Part shown: positions 8,695 through 17,381 of the stretch, one piece after another | Layout: every line of letters starts with the position of its first letter | Numbering within the stretch: position 1 is the first letter of the stretch | DNA from: an uncultured Roseibium sp. | Lineage (GTDB): Bacteria; Pseudomonadota; Alphaproteobacteria; Rhizobiales; Stappiaceae | Direction of reading: 5' to 3' | NCBI RefSeq assembly: GCF_947494555.1 | Contig: NZ_CANLVF010000002.1 | Coordinates: 744,001 to 808,000 of the forward strand | DNA length: 64,000 bases | Made by a program: the position numbers and the translations under genes | The notes under the pieces: generated by a model | What the model was told of the DNA's origin: nothing | The model's input: the letters and a program-made list of their open reading frames with translations, nothing else | Databases searched by the model: none

Positions 8695-10728
8695 ATGAGC
8701 GAAGACACCAAACTTGCGAAAGTCGTATTCCAGCCAAGCGGACGGCGCGGAACATTTGCCGTGGGTACCCCGCTGCTCGATGCGGCACGGTCCCTGGGTG
8801 TCTATGTGGAATCCGTGTGTGGTGGGCGCGGGATCTGCGGGCGCTGCCAGATCTCCGTATCGGAAGGAACCTTCGCCAAGGAAAACCTGACAAGTTTGGC
8901 CGGTAATCTTGAAGGCGCGACGGAAGCGGAAACCCGCTACGCGACTTTGCGGAGCCTTGCATCCGACCGGCGCCTTTCCTGTCAGGCGAAAATTCTCGGC
9001 GATCTGGTGGTGGACGTGCCAACGGATGCGCAGACCAACCGGCAGGTTGTTCGCAAACGCGCAGAAGCCAAACATATAGACGCTGATAGCGCGATCACCC
9101 TCGTTACAGTTTCGCTCGCAGAACCGGACATGGAAACGCCGCGCGGCGACATCGACCGCCTGCGGGAAGCGTTGGCTGAAAACGCCGGGATCAGCGGCCT
9201 GACGGTGGACCCTGCTCTGTTGCCACGTGTTCAGTCGATCCTGCGCAAGGGCAACTGGACGGCGACTGCCGCAGTTTATGCAGATGAAGCGGTTGCACCG
9301 GTCGTAACAGCCCTTTGGCCCGGCGAGAAAAAAGCCGCGTATGGCCTTGCCGTCGACATCGGCTCGACAACGATCGCAGCGCATTTGTGCAACCTGAAAA
9401 ACGGCAGGACCGTCTCTTCGGCAGGCACGTCCAATCCGCAGATCCGCTTTGGTGAGGATCTGATGTCCCGCGTCTCCTACGTGCAAATGAACCCTTCAAA
9501 GCTGCCGGATCTGACCAAGGCCGTGCGCGAGGCGATCAACGCACTCGTTGGAAAACTTGTCGGCGATGTCGGTGCTGAAAGATCAGACGTTCTGGACGCG
9601 ACCTTTGTCGGCAATCCGGTGATGCATCATCTCTTCCTTGGGATCGACCCCGTTGAACTCGGCGGGGCACCTTTCGCGCTTGCCGCATCCGACGCGATGG
9701 TCCTGAATGCGCGCGATCTCGATCTGGAACTCAATCCAGGCGCACGTGTTTACATGCTGCCTTGCATTGCCGGTCATGTCGGCGCGGACGCCGCTGCTGC
9801 GACCTTGTCGGAAAGCCCCTACACTCACGACGAAATCACACTGCTCGTTGACGTGGGCACGAATGCGGAAATCGTGCTTGGCAACAAGAACCGGCTGTTG
9901 GCGGCCTCTTCCCCAACCGGTCCGGCCTTTGAAGGTGCCGAGATCTCATCCGGCCAACGCGCCGCTCCGGGCGCAATCGAGCGGATCCGGATCGACAAGG
10001 ACACGCTCGAGCCGCGCTTCAAGGTGATCGGTGTCGACGAATGGTCCGACGAGGACGGATTCTCGGAAAAGATCGACAGTGTCGGCGTCACCGGCATTTG
10101 CGGATCGGGCATTATCGAGGCTGTTGCCGAGATGTATCTGGCCGGCCTTATCACCGAAGACGGGGTCATAGACGGGTCCCAGGCGGAGCGCACACATCGT
10201 GTCCGCGCACAAGGCCGGACATTTTCCTATGTCATCGCCGAAGAAGGCGTTGAAATCTCGATCCTGCAGACGGACATCCGCGCCATCCAGCTGGCCAAGG
10301 GTGCGCTTTATGCCGGCGTGAAACTTTTACAGGACAAGCTCGGCACCTATTCCCTGGACCGTATCCGTCTCGCCGGTGCCTTCGGCAGCTACATAGACCC
10401 GCAATACGCCATGGTGCTCGGACTCATTCCGGACTGCCCGCTGGACGGCGTGACGGGTGTCGGCAATGCCGCCGGAACCGGTGCGCGCATGGCCCTTTTG
10501 AACAGGGGCTACAGGCGCGAAATCGAGCAGACCGTTCGCGACATCGAAAAGATCGAGACCGCACTGGAGCCGAAATTCCAGGAACATTTCGTCAATGCGA
10601 TGGCTCTGCCCAACAAGGTCGACCCGTTCCCGAACCTGAGAGCGGCAATCGAGTTACCCGAGCGCAAGTCCCAGGACGCTGCCGAAGCATCCGGCGGCGA
10701 ACGGCGGCGGCGCCGCCGCAGGGGCTAG
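8695..10728 (+). CDS. ASKHA-domain reductive activator of corrinoid protein (RamA/RACo-like)
   Basis: 677 residues. The N-terminal ferredoxin-like [2Fe-2S] domain has C42-x5-C48-x2-C51 and distal C96. A middle linker is followed from about residue 215 by the DUF4445/ASKHA ATPase region (GLAVDIGSTTIAAHLC, VDVGTNAEIVLG, ASSPTGPAFEGAEISSG, LAGAFGSYID). Proteins of this build reduce accidental Co(II) corrinoid back to Co(I) with ATP. In this cluster it should service the 4.9-kb corrinoid protein. The C-terminus is GGERRRRRRRG, echoing the arginine-rich tail of the methyltransferase. It lies 172 bases after that gene, past a terminator-like hairpin. Confidence 0.93.
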   Translation: MSEDTKLAKVVFQPSGRRGTFAVGTPLLDAARSLGVYVESVCGGRGICGRCQISVSEGTFAKENLTSLAGNLEGATEAETRYATLRSLASDRRLSCQAKILGDLVVDVPTDAQTNRQVVRKRAEAKHIDADSAITLVTVSLAEPDMETPRGDIDRLREALAENAGISGLTVDPALLPRVQSILRKGNWTATAAVYADEAVAPVVTALWPGEKKAAYGLAVDIGSTTIAAHLCNLKNGRTVSSAGTSNPQIRFGEDLMSRVSYVQMNPSKLPDLTKAVREAINALVGKLVGDVGAERSDVLDATFVGNPVMHHLFLGIDPVELGGAPFALAASDAMVLNARDLDLELNPGARVYMLPCIAGHVGADAAAATLSESPYTHDEITLLVDVGTNAEIVLGNKNRLLAASSPTGPAFEGAEISSGQRAAPGAIERIRIDKDTLEPRFKVIGVDEWSDEDGFSEKIDSVGVTGICGSGIIEAVAEMYLAGLITEDGVIDGSQAERTHRVRAQGRTFSYVIAEEGVEISILQTDIRAIQLAKGALYAGVKLLQDKLGTYSLDRIRLAGAFGSYIDPQYAMVLGLIPDCPLDGVTGVGNAAGTGARMALLNRGYRREIEQTVRDIEKIETALEPKFQEHFVNAMALPNKVDPFPNLRAAIELPERKSQDAAEASGGERRRRRRRG

Positions 10729-10798
10729 AATTTTCCTTCGCAATCGGCCATTGCCGGTCTGCAACGAGGCAACAGAACAGAAAGCCGGCACATTTCAC

Positions 10799-12034
10799 TC
10801 AATGTCCGCCGGCGGCACCAAAAGTGATCTGAAAAACCGCGATTGTCAGACAGAGGATTGCGCCAGCAAGTCCCCACCAACGCCGGCGATGAAGTTGACC
10901 GGTGCTCTCTCGCCTGCCGAGCTGGAACAGTGACAGGTTCACCAGCGCGAAAACGCCAAGTGTCACGAGACTGGTTGTCGCCGCCAGTTGGACCAATGGA
11001 AAGAACAGCGCCAGCAGAAGAACAAGTCCCGCAACAAATGCCGTCGCCCTGGCTGGCGTTTTCCTGCTCGGGCTGACCGCGGAGAACCATTTGGGCGCCA
11101 GCCCTTCATTTCCCATGCCGTACAGGACCCGGCTCGCCATTACGATTTGAACCAGAATGCCATTGATCATCGCGATTGTTGCAGCTGCGGCAACAGGTTT
11201 GCCGGACAGGCCCGATACCGCCTCGAAAAGCCGTGCCATCGGTGCGGAGGATGAAACGATGGACTGCCTGTCCTCCGCCAGCGCCGCGATAACAGCGAGC
11301 AAGACATAGACGGCAATTGTGATGCCCAGGGTCCAGTAAATCGCGCGCGGCACGGTTCTTTCAGGCGTAACCGTTTCCTCGCACATGTTGATCATGTCTT
11401 CAAAACCGATGAAAGCAAAGAACGCGAGCACACCGCTTGAAAGGATCCCGGCAAGAAGCGTTGGGTCCAGCGTCGGCGACAATGTCCGCGCAACTCCACC
11501 CAAATCGCCCAGCAATGGCGCGCCAAAAGCGATCACGATCAGCAAAGTTCCGAGTTCTATGAGCGTTACGGAGACTGCGAAAAACACACTTTCACGCACG
11601 CCGAACCAGGCGACGGCCGAGAGGCCGCAAATCACCATGGCTACAAGCAGAAACTCCGGCAGATTGACAAATTCGCGCACATATCCGGCAAAGGCGATCG
11701 AGATGACGGCACTGGACACTGTTCCCGTTACGACAACGCCGTATCCCGCAACGCGCGCGAAAAGTGCTCCCACTCCCCTGTTTACGAAGACGGCCTCGCC
11801 GCCGGCCATCGGAAAGCGCTTGATCAGCGACGCATAGGACACGCCTGTTACGCCGGCAATGAGACCCGCAAGTAGAAAGGCGATCGGCGCACGATCGCCA
11901 GCCAATGCCAGGACTTCTCCGATCAGAGCAAATATGCCCGCACCAATCGTGACACCAACACCATAAAACACCAGCAGTGGCAGCGTTATCGTACGTTTGA
12001 GTTTTTCTTGAACCTGGGTGTTTTTATCGGTCAT
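10799..12034 (-). CDS. APC-family amino-acid permease
   Basis: 411-residue inner-membrane transporter with about 11-12 hydrophobic helices. The opening VFYGVGVTIGAGIFALIG is the conserved helix-1 unwound segment of APC permeases, and GFEDMINMCEE matches the helix-6 substrate region. Start ATG 12034 (MTDKN) is preferred to an in-frame GTG at 12082. The substrate is not predictable; amino acids or amines are usual. The near-palindrome GTCAATTTGAC sits just upstream of the start. It is 68 bases downstream of the DUF1194 gene on the same strand and convergent with the ASKHA gene. Confidence 0.88.
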   Translation of the reverse strand: MTDKNTQVQEKLKRTITLPLLVFYGVGVTIGAGIFALIGEVLALAGDRAPIAFLLAGLIAGVTGVSYASLIKRFPMAGGEAVFVNRGVGALFARVAGYGVVVTGTVSSAVISIAFAGYVREFVNLPEFLLVAMVICGLSAVAWFGVRESVFFAVSVTLIELGTLLIVIAFGAPLLGDLGGVARTLSPTLDPTLLAGILSSGVLAFFAFIGFEDMINMCEETVTPERTVPRAIYWTLGITIAVYVLLAVIAALAEDRQSIVSSSAPMARLFEAVSGLSGKPVAAAATIAMINGILVQIVMASRVLYGMGNEGLAPKWFSAVSPSRKTPARATAFVAGLVLLLALFFPLVQLAATTSLVTLGVFALVNLSLFQLGRRESTGQLHRRRWWGLAGAILCLTIAVFQITFGAAGGH

Positions 12035-12102
12035 GAAGTCAATTTGACCGATTGTTAAGCGCTGTCCAATTCGGCGATCCACTTAGACAGACATGCATTT
12101 TC

Positions 12103-12933
12103 CTAGGGATCCCAGAAAAATTGCTCTCTTAGTCGTCGCCAAATCTTTTCACCGACAAGACAGTCATAGGGCTCTTCGAACGTGAATTGGACAGGCTGAA
12201 CTAACGGTTCCAGAGGTGCAAAACCGCCGATCTCCAGGATCAGCTTGCGCCGGACCGCGTCTGGAAACTGGGCCCAATCAGTCACCGGAATGACGAAACT
12301 TGCCGGTCCACCCGTGACGCAGCGGCGATAATATACGTCGAGGTCGGGAATGTTGAACTGCGACCCGGGACCGCCGGTGGTCATCAGGGGCAATCCGTTG
12401 ATCGTTATTCCACTTTCAACGGCAGCGTCACGTGCGAGCGTTACCGGCGTGCCGTGATTGTTCGGGCCGTCGCCGGAAATGTCGATCACATACCGGTCCG
12501 CTTCGAACGGAACCTCCTCAAGCATTTCCGCCGCATGCTTGATCGCTCCTGAAATGGATGTCCGGCGCTGACTGTAGGACTCATCCCTCAGCACCTTGTC
12601 GGCAAACTCGACGGCGTCCGCCTGCTCGTCGATCAGTGTCCAGTCGACGATCACCCTGACATGATTGTCATTCGCCCACTCGAACATCATCAGAGCGATC
12701 TTGCCGTGGGCACCGAGCTCGATGGCGCGTACGACTTCCGCGCTGGAGATTGCCGCGGCATAGCCGCGACGCTGTATCCTGAGTTCATCGGGAGACATGG
12801 AACGGGAGACGTCGACAGCGAGCACGAGCGCGACATCAACCCTTTCCTGGGCTTTTGCAAGCGACAGGGGCGCCAGCATGGCGAGAAGCACAAGGGCAAT
12901 ACGCAGCCGAAGATGATGCCTCAACATAGGCAA
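12103..12933 (-). CDS. Secreted DUF1194 (von Willebrand A-like) protein
   Basis: 276 residues with a signal peptide (hydrophobic LRIALVLLAMLAPLSLAKA, cleavage after AKA). The mature part starts VDVALVLAVDVSRSMS, a MIDAS-like DxSxS metal site of VWA folds, followed by the DUF1194 hallmark ELRIQRRGYAAAI and later DISGDGPNNHG. Predicted periplasmic or secreted; function unknown, perhaps protein-protein interaction. Divergent from the crotonase gene at 13.1 kb and possibly co-transcribed with the permease. Confidence 0.88.
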   Translation of the reverse strand: MPMLRHHLRLRIALVLLAMLAPLSLAKAQERVDVALVLAVDVSRSMSPDELRIQRRGYAAAISSAEVVRAIELGAHGKIALMMFEWANDNHVRVIVDWTLIDEQADAVEFADKVLRDESYSQRRTSISGAIKHAAEMLEEVPFEADRYVIDISGDGPNNHGTPVTLARDAAVESGITINGLPLMTTGGPGSQFNIPDLDVYYRRCVTGGPASFVIPVTDWAQFPDAVRRKLILEIGGFAPLEPLVQPVQFTFEEPYDCLVGEKIWRRLREQFFWDP

Positions 12934-13089
12934 AGGATAGCCGATAATTCAAAAAGCTGAAGGTGCCAATTTTCAGATGCCCATAAACCATCCGTGAGCG
13001 GGTTCGTTCGTTGCCCAACCTCCCCCTATCGCTCTGCCACTCAATTCAGCTATACAACCATCAAACAGAGCCAATTCAGGAAATGCCGC

Positions 13090-13911
13090 ATGTCTGAAAC
13101 CGCTGCAAACGATCATGTCGAAAAACCAATGCTCGGAACGCTTCTGCACGAAGGGGTCTACAGGATCGTAATGCAGCGCCCGGAACGCATGAATGCCTTG
13201 TCTACAGAGATGATGGCGGCTTTGTCGGCAGAACTTGCCAAGGCTGCGGCGGACCCGGCGGTCCGTGTCGTTCTCCTCGGCGCTGAAGGCAAAGTGTTCT
13301 GCGCCGGCCATGACCTGAAAGAACTGACTGCGGCAAGGGCCGAAGAAGACGGCGGCAGAGCGACGTATGAACGGATCATGCGCCAGTGCTCTGACCTTAT
13401 GCAACAGATTGTCCGCCTTCCAAAGCCGGTCATCGCCGTCGTGACGGGCGTTGCAACTGCGGCGGGCTGCCAATTGGTCGCCTCCTGCGATCTTGCAATT
13501 GCGACCGACACGGCCACGTTCTGCACACCTGGCGTCAATATTGGTCTCTTTTGCTCAACGCCCATGGTCGCCCTCTCGCGAAACGTCGCTCCAAAACAGG
13601 CAATGGAAATGCTGCTGACAGGCGAGAGCGTCGATGCGTCAACCGCAAAGGAATTCGGTCTCATCAACCGGATCGTACCGCGCGACTATCTGGACCAGGT
13701 TGTCCAGAAATATGCCGAGGTCATCGCCTCGAAGTCCTCAAAGACCCTCAAGATCGGCAAGGAAGCCTTCTACCGCCAGCTCGAGATGCCGCTTTCCGAA
13801 GCCTATGACTTTGCGGCGCAAACGATGGTCGACAACATGCTCGTCAACGATGCCGAAGAAGGCATCTCCGCCTTCCTGCAAAAACGCAAGCCGGAGTGGA
13901 CGGACAGCTGA
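13090..13911 (+). CDS. Enoyl-CoA hydratase/isomerase family protein (ECHDC3-like)
   Basis: 273-residue crotonase-fold protein. The oxyanion-hole segment KVFCAGHDLKEL and the second loop GVATAAGCQLVASCD are clear, and PGVNIGLFCSTPMVALSR matches the ECHDC3 subgroup. The two glutamates used by enoyl-CoA hydratase appear to be replaced (Ala in GVATAAGC; Gly in TPGVNIG), so simple hydratase activity is doubtful. ATG 13090 gives the natural start with AGGA upstream; the open frame before it is leader. Stand-alone gene, divergent from the DUF1194 gene. Confidence 0.9.
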   Translation: MSETAANDHVEKPMLGTLLHEGVYRIVMQRPERMNALSTEMMAALSAELAKAAADPAVRVVLLGAEGKVFCAGHDLKELTAARAEEDGGRATYERIMRQCSDLMQQIVRLPKPVIAVVTGVATAAGCQLVASCDLAIATDTATFCTPGVNIGLFCSTPMVALSRNVAPKQAMEMLLTGESVDASTAKEFGLINRIVPRDYLDQVVQKYAEVIASKSSKTLKIGKEAFYRQLEMPLSEAYDFAAQTMVDNMLVNDAEEGISAFLQKRKPEWTDS

Positions 13912-13985
13912 TTAAACGACACAGGGCAGAACGCCAAAGAAAGGGGCCTCAAAGGCGCCTCTCCATTTGGACGTGCGATACCGTG

Positions 13986-14447
13986 TCAGTTGCAGAATTT
14001 TCGACCACCGGAAAGTGCCAGGTAAGTTCCGGTCTTCGGGTCGAACGACTTGAATTTTGATGCACAGTAACGGTGCCAGGCGGGCGTCCAGGGCTGCAAT
14101 CGAGAAACAGATTTGTGGGGCCGTTGATAAATAAAGGCTCTGGAGTTCTGGTGATACCTTGTGCCCAGCCTGCGTTTGCCGAAGTCGTGGCGGCGATAGA
14201 ATTTGTCGAAGCGATCGAACCGGTTGTGGCGACTGAAGTGTCTGTGTTTCCGGCCACTGCCACGGTGCCGTTTGATTTTCTTGTGTTTTTTGAAATTGGC
14301 TTTTTGAACCAGGTCCCCGGCATGACCAAGCTGGGTGGATTTCACTGCGCCAAGTTTGGGTCCGGTCAGTGTCCCGGCCTCGGCTGAAATACTGATACCG
14401 GTTGCAACAACCAAAGCTGCGGTGAAGGTGATAACTTTCGAGATCAT
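13986..14447 (-). CDS. BA14K-like small secreted basic protein
   Basis: 153 residues with a signal peptide (ITFTAALVVATGISISAEA). The middle (residues 50-95) is unusually rich in His, Lys, Arg and Phe. The C-terminus TPAWHRYCASKFKSFDPKTG followed by TYLALSGGRKFC is the BA14K/BA14k-family motif W-x2-YC-x6-SFDP-x-TGTYL, known from Brucella and other Hyphomicrobiales as an envelope, immunoreactive protein of unclear function. Convergent with the crotonase gene. Confidence 0.8.
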   Translation of the reverse strand: MISKVITFTAALVVATGISISAEAGTLTGPKLGAVKSTQLGHAGDLVQKANFKKHKKIKRHRGSGRKHRHFSRHNRFDRFDKFYRRHDFGKRRLGTRYHQNSRAFIYQRPHKSVSRLQPWTPAWHRYCASKFKSFDPKTGTYLALSGGRKFCN

Positions 14448-14819
14448 GGTTTCCTCACGAATATTTTCCTTCCAGCACTACCATCGGAACTGAGGTTCGC
14501 GCCGGACTTCACGTGTCGTTGCCGCTCACCGAAAACTGGGATTGAGGACTGTCAGCTTCAAATCACGTTGCCGAAACAAGACGTGAACCACTTTGAATGA
14601 TCCGGTAATTTCGAATGGAAAACGCAATCACGCTCCGTGCACGGTAAGTGCGTAACTGTGAGGCGTCGTTTCGTCTGGTGAGCAGCAGCCCGACAGACCC
14701 TTGAAAAAGAACTCTGCTTCGTGGAGCGTGCCTTTGTGAAACACGAATAAACTTTCAACTTTGAAAGAGCTGGCTAATGCAAACCTTCAGAGTTGTCTGT
14801 TCCGCCAAGAGCAGGTGTC
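14448..14819. other. Gap without recognised gene
   Basis: 372 bases between the BA14K and DUF3052 genes, which diverge from it. Short open frames here lack ribosome-binding sites or family features. Presumably it holds the two divergent promoters; no clear -35/-10 pair or repeat stood out. Confidence 0.5.
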
Positions 14820-15236
14820 ATGAACCAGAATGGTTATTCGGGTCGTCCATTGGCTGCGAAGCTCGGCCTGAAGCCGGGCATGACCTGCTGGCGGCTCTGC
14901 ATGCCGGACGAAATTTCCGGAATGCTCGACGAACAGGTGCCGGAGATGCAGGTTCTGTCATCGCCTGTCTCAGGGGTCGAATGCGCGCATTTGTTCGTCA
15001 CGGAAAAGGACGCTCTTGCAGAACACCTTGGCAAATTGCGGCGCTTGCTCGCCCCGGACGGGATAATCTGGGTGTCCTGGCCAAAAAAATCCAGCAAGGT
15101 GTCGACGACGGTTACCGAAGACGTGATCCGCGAAGTGTGTCTCCCGATGGGGCTGGTCGATGTAAAGGTGTGCGCGGTCGATGCGGTCTGGTCCGGTCTC
15201 AAGCTGGTGATCCGGAAAGAACTCAGACCCGGGTAA
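14820..15236 (+). CDS. DUF3052 family protein
   Basis: 138 residues beginning MNQNGYSGRPLAAKLGLKPG, the usual DUF3052 opening (short peptide, then KLGIKxG). The body DALAEHLGKLRRLLAPDGIIWVSWPKK resembles part of a Rossmann-like fold but no cofactor motif is complete. Function unknown. ATG 14820 is the start, preceded by GCAGG; the in-frame GTG/ATG codons upstream have no support. Confidence 0.85.
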   Translation: MNQNGYSGRPLAAKLGLKPGMTCWRLCMPDEISGMLDEQVPEMQVLSSPVSGVECAHLFVTEKDALAEHLGKLRRLLAPDGIIWVSWPKKSSKVSTTVTEDVIREVCLPMGLVDVKVCAVDAVWSGLKLVIRKELRPG

Positions 15237-15371
15237 ACCGGGCATTTTCTAACCGTGAACCTGGGATAACCCTTTGGCTACAAACTTGTTACCGGTTCGC
15301 GCGCACGTGAGGCTTGCAGCAACGAACCATTTCGCATTGGATAGCGCAGCACCGGTAAGGATCACTGCTAA

Positions 15372-15902
15372 ATGAATCACGACACGTATTCCGACACATA
15401 TATCAAGGGCATTCTGGACGAGGTCAAAACCGTCGCGATGATCGGCGCAAGCGCCAACAACGTGCGCCCCTCCTATTTCGTTTTGAAGTATCTGCTGTCG
15501 AAAGGCTACGATGTCTGGCCAATCAATCCAGGCCAGGCAGGCAAGGAAATCCTGGGCCAGCACGTTTACGCTTCGCTGGATGATTTACCGGATGTTCCAG
15601 ACATGATCGACATATTCCGCAACTCGGCAGCAGCGGGTCAGATCGTTGACCAGATCCTTGAAAGCGGCAAACTGCCCAAGGTCATTTGGATGCAGCTAAC
15701 CGTCCGCCACGATGAGGCGGCACAGCGTGCGGAAGCCGCCGGCATAAAGGTCGTGATGGACCGGTGCCCCAAGATCGAATACGGACGGCTTTCCGGTGAA
15801 ATCGGCTGGGCTGGTGTCAATTCCAGGACACTTTCCTCAAAGCGGCCGAAACTCCAGACCGGCTTTCAGCACCGCGGCCTGTCTGGCAAAGGATCCGGTT
15901 GA
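15372..15902 (+). CDS. CoA-binding domain protein (YccU-like)
   Basis: 176 residues. The single Rossmann CoA-binding domain is visible from VAMIGASANNVRPSYFVLKYL through YDVWPINPGQAG to MDRCPKIEYGRL. It corresponds to the N-terminal part of succinyl-CoA synthetase alpha without its catalytic half. The last ~25 residues extend beyond the E. coli YccU length. It immediately precedes the metY control region on the same strand; association with methionine synthesis is common in related genomes, but its activity is unknown. Confidence 0.87.
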   Translation: MNHDTYSDTYIKGILDEVKTVAMIGASANNVRPSYFVLKYLLSKGYDVWPINPGQAGKEILGQHVYASLDDLPDVPDMIDIFRNSAAAGQIVDQILESGKLPKVIWMQLTVRHDEAAQRAEAAGIKVVMDRCPKIEYGRLSGEIGWAGVNSRTLSSKRPKLQTGFQHRGLSGKGSG

Positions 15903-15959
15903 ACTTTCAGGAATTATCTTCAAGGCCGGCTTGCCACCCTAAGCCTTTGACATCGATAT

Positions 15960-15978
15960 TTTAACGCGGTGCGTTAAA
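15960..15978. promoter_or_regulatory. Perfect palindrome upstream of metY
   Basis: TTTAACGC-GGT-GCGTTAAA: perfect 8-bp arms with a 3-base centre, 72 bases before the metY start. It could be a dimeric-repressor operator or a small RNA hairpin. A second stem, TTTGACC (15993-15999) with GGTCAAA (16014-16020), follows. Confidence 0.55.
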
Positions 15979-15992
15979 TCAGAAAATCCTGC

Positions 15993-16020
15993 TTTGACCT
16001 GCCGTCTGGGTTCGGTCAAA
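15993..16020 (+). promoter_or_regulatory. Leader hairpin before metY
   Basis: TTTGACC/GGTCAAA stem with a 14-base loop, ending 30 bases before the metY ATG. It has no T-run, so it is not an ordinary terminator; it may belong to a leader RNA or be a second operator. I could not fit it to the SAM-II riboswitch consensus. Confidence 0.35.
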
Positions 16021-16050
16021 CTGGCCAAAATTCCAAAAGGGAGGTTGTTT

Positions 16051-17331
16051 ATGAGCGATAATATTCCAGGGTTTTCCACGCTGGCCATTCATGCCGGTGC
16101 CGCGCCGGACCCGTCCACGGGCGCACGCGCCACACCGATCTACCAGACGACATCTTTCGTGTTTGACGATGTGGACCATGCCGCCTCGCTCTTTGGCCTC
16201 CAGGCCTTCGGCAATATCTATACGCGCATTACCAACCCGACCACCGCTGTTCTGGAAGAACGGATTGCCGCCCTGGAGGGGGGCACCGCCGCCCTTGCAA
16301 CCGCCTCAGGCCATTCCGCCCAGTTGCTTTGCTTTCACACAATGATGAAACCCGGCGACAACATCGTCGCGGCCAACAAGCTCTATGGCGGGTCCATCAA
16401 TCAGCTGAACCACTCCTTCAAGAGCTTTGGCTGGGACGTTAAATGGGCTGATCCGGATGACCTCAATACGTTTGAAGCCGCGATTGATGACAACACCAAG
16501 GCGATCTTCATCGAGAGCCTTGCCAATCCCGGCGGGATTGTCATGGACATCGAGGCGATCTCTGCGCTTGCCAAAGCCAAGGGCATTCCGCTGGTCGTCG
16601 ACAACACAATGGCCACCCCTTACCTGTGCCGTCCGATTGAGCATGGCGCTGACATTGTGCTGCACTCCCTGACCAAATTCATGGGCGGACACGGCAACTC
16701 CATGGGTGGCGTGATTGTCGACGGCGGCAGTTTCGATTGGTCGGCAGGCGGACGCTACCCGCTGCTGTCAGAGCCGCGCCCGGAGTATCAGGGCATTGTT
16801 CTGCATGAGACGTTCGGCAATTTCGCTTTTGCCATCGCTTGCCGCGTGCTCGGGCTGCGTGACCTTGGCCCCGCGATTTCACCCTTCAATGCCTTCATGA
16901 TCCTGACCGGCATCGAAACACTGCCGCTTCGCATGCAGCGGCATTCCGACAACGCGAAGAAGGTTGCGCTCCACCTGTCAGGGCACAGCAAGGTGAACTG
17001 GGTCTCCTATGCTGCGCTGCCGGAAGACCCGCATCACGCGCTTCAGCAGAAGTACATGCCCAAGGGTGCCGGCGCAGTATTCACGTTCGGCGTCGAAGGC
17101 GGATACGACGCAGGCGTCGCGCTGGTGTCGAAATGCGAACTGTTCTCGCATCTTGCCAACATCGGCGACACACGCAGCCTGATCATTCATCCGGCCTCGA
17201 CGACACACCGGCAGCTGACCGACGAACAGAAAACCGCCGCCGGCGCAGGACCTGACGTTGTAAGGCTGTCCATCGGACTTGAAGAGGTTGACGATATCAT
17301 CGCTGATCTCGATCAGGCCCTGTCCGGCTGA
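16051..17331 (+). CDS. metY: O-acetylhomoserine aminocarboxypropyltransferase (sulfhydrylase)
   Basis: 426-residue PLP enzyme of the Cys/Met-metabolism family; converts O-acetylhomoserine plus sulfide (or methanethiol) to homocysteine (or methionine). Marks are TLAIHAGAAPDPSTGARATP, YTRITNPTTAVLEERIAALEG and the PLP-lysine segment HSLTKFMGGHGNSMGG. ATG 16051 has a strong AAAGGGAGG ribosome-binding site; the longer open frame upstream runs through the control region. An intrinsic terminator follows directly. Assignment to MetY rather than MetZ or CysK-like variants rests on length and the H-G-N-S-M-G-G context. Confidence 0.93.
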   Translation: MSDNIPGFSTLAIHAGAAPDPSTGARATPIYQTTSFVFDDVDHAASLFGLQAFGNIYTRITNPTTAVLEERIAALEGGTAALATASGHSAQLLCFHTMMKPGDNIVAANKLYGGSINQLNHSFKSFGWDVKWADPDDLNTFEAAIDDNTKAIFIESLANPGGIVMDIEAISALAKAKGIPLVVDNTMATPYLCRPIEHGADIVLHSLTKFMGGHGNSMGGVIVDGGSFDWSAGGRYPLLSEPRPEYQGIVLHETFGNFAFAIACRVLGLRDLGPAISPFNAFMILTGIETLPLRMQRHSDNAKKVALHLSGHSKVNWVSYAALPEDPHHALQQKYMPKGAGAVFTFGVEGGYDAGVALVSKCELFSHLANIGDTRSLIIHPASTTHRQLTDEQKTAAGAGPDVVRLSIGLEEVDDIIADLDQALSG

Positions 17332-17354
17332 GAGATCCTTTTATGAGAAGAATG

Positions 17355-17381
17355 AATGCCCGCCGCCGGCGGGCATTTTTT
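17355..17381. terminator. Terminator between metY and ctaA
   Basis: AATGCCCGCC (17355-17364) / GGCGGGCATT (17368-17377) around GCC, with T-run on the plus strand. It ends metY and probably also the convergent ctaA. Confidence 0.88.

Noticed and set aside
13921..13985. Bidirectional terminator between the crotonase and BA14K genes
   Set aside because: The GGGGCC/GGCGCC region pairs imperfectly and has no T-run.
15903..16050. SAM-II riboswitch upstream of metY
   Set aside because: Two hairpins exist but the conserved GCTAAA element and pseudoknot partners could not be matched by eye. A covariance-model scan would decide.
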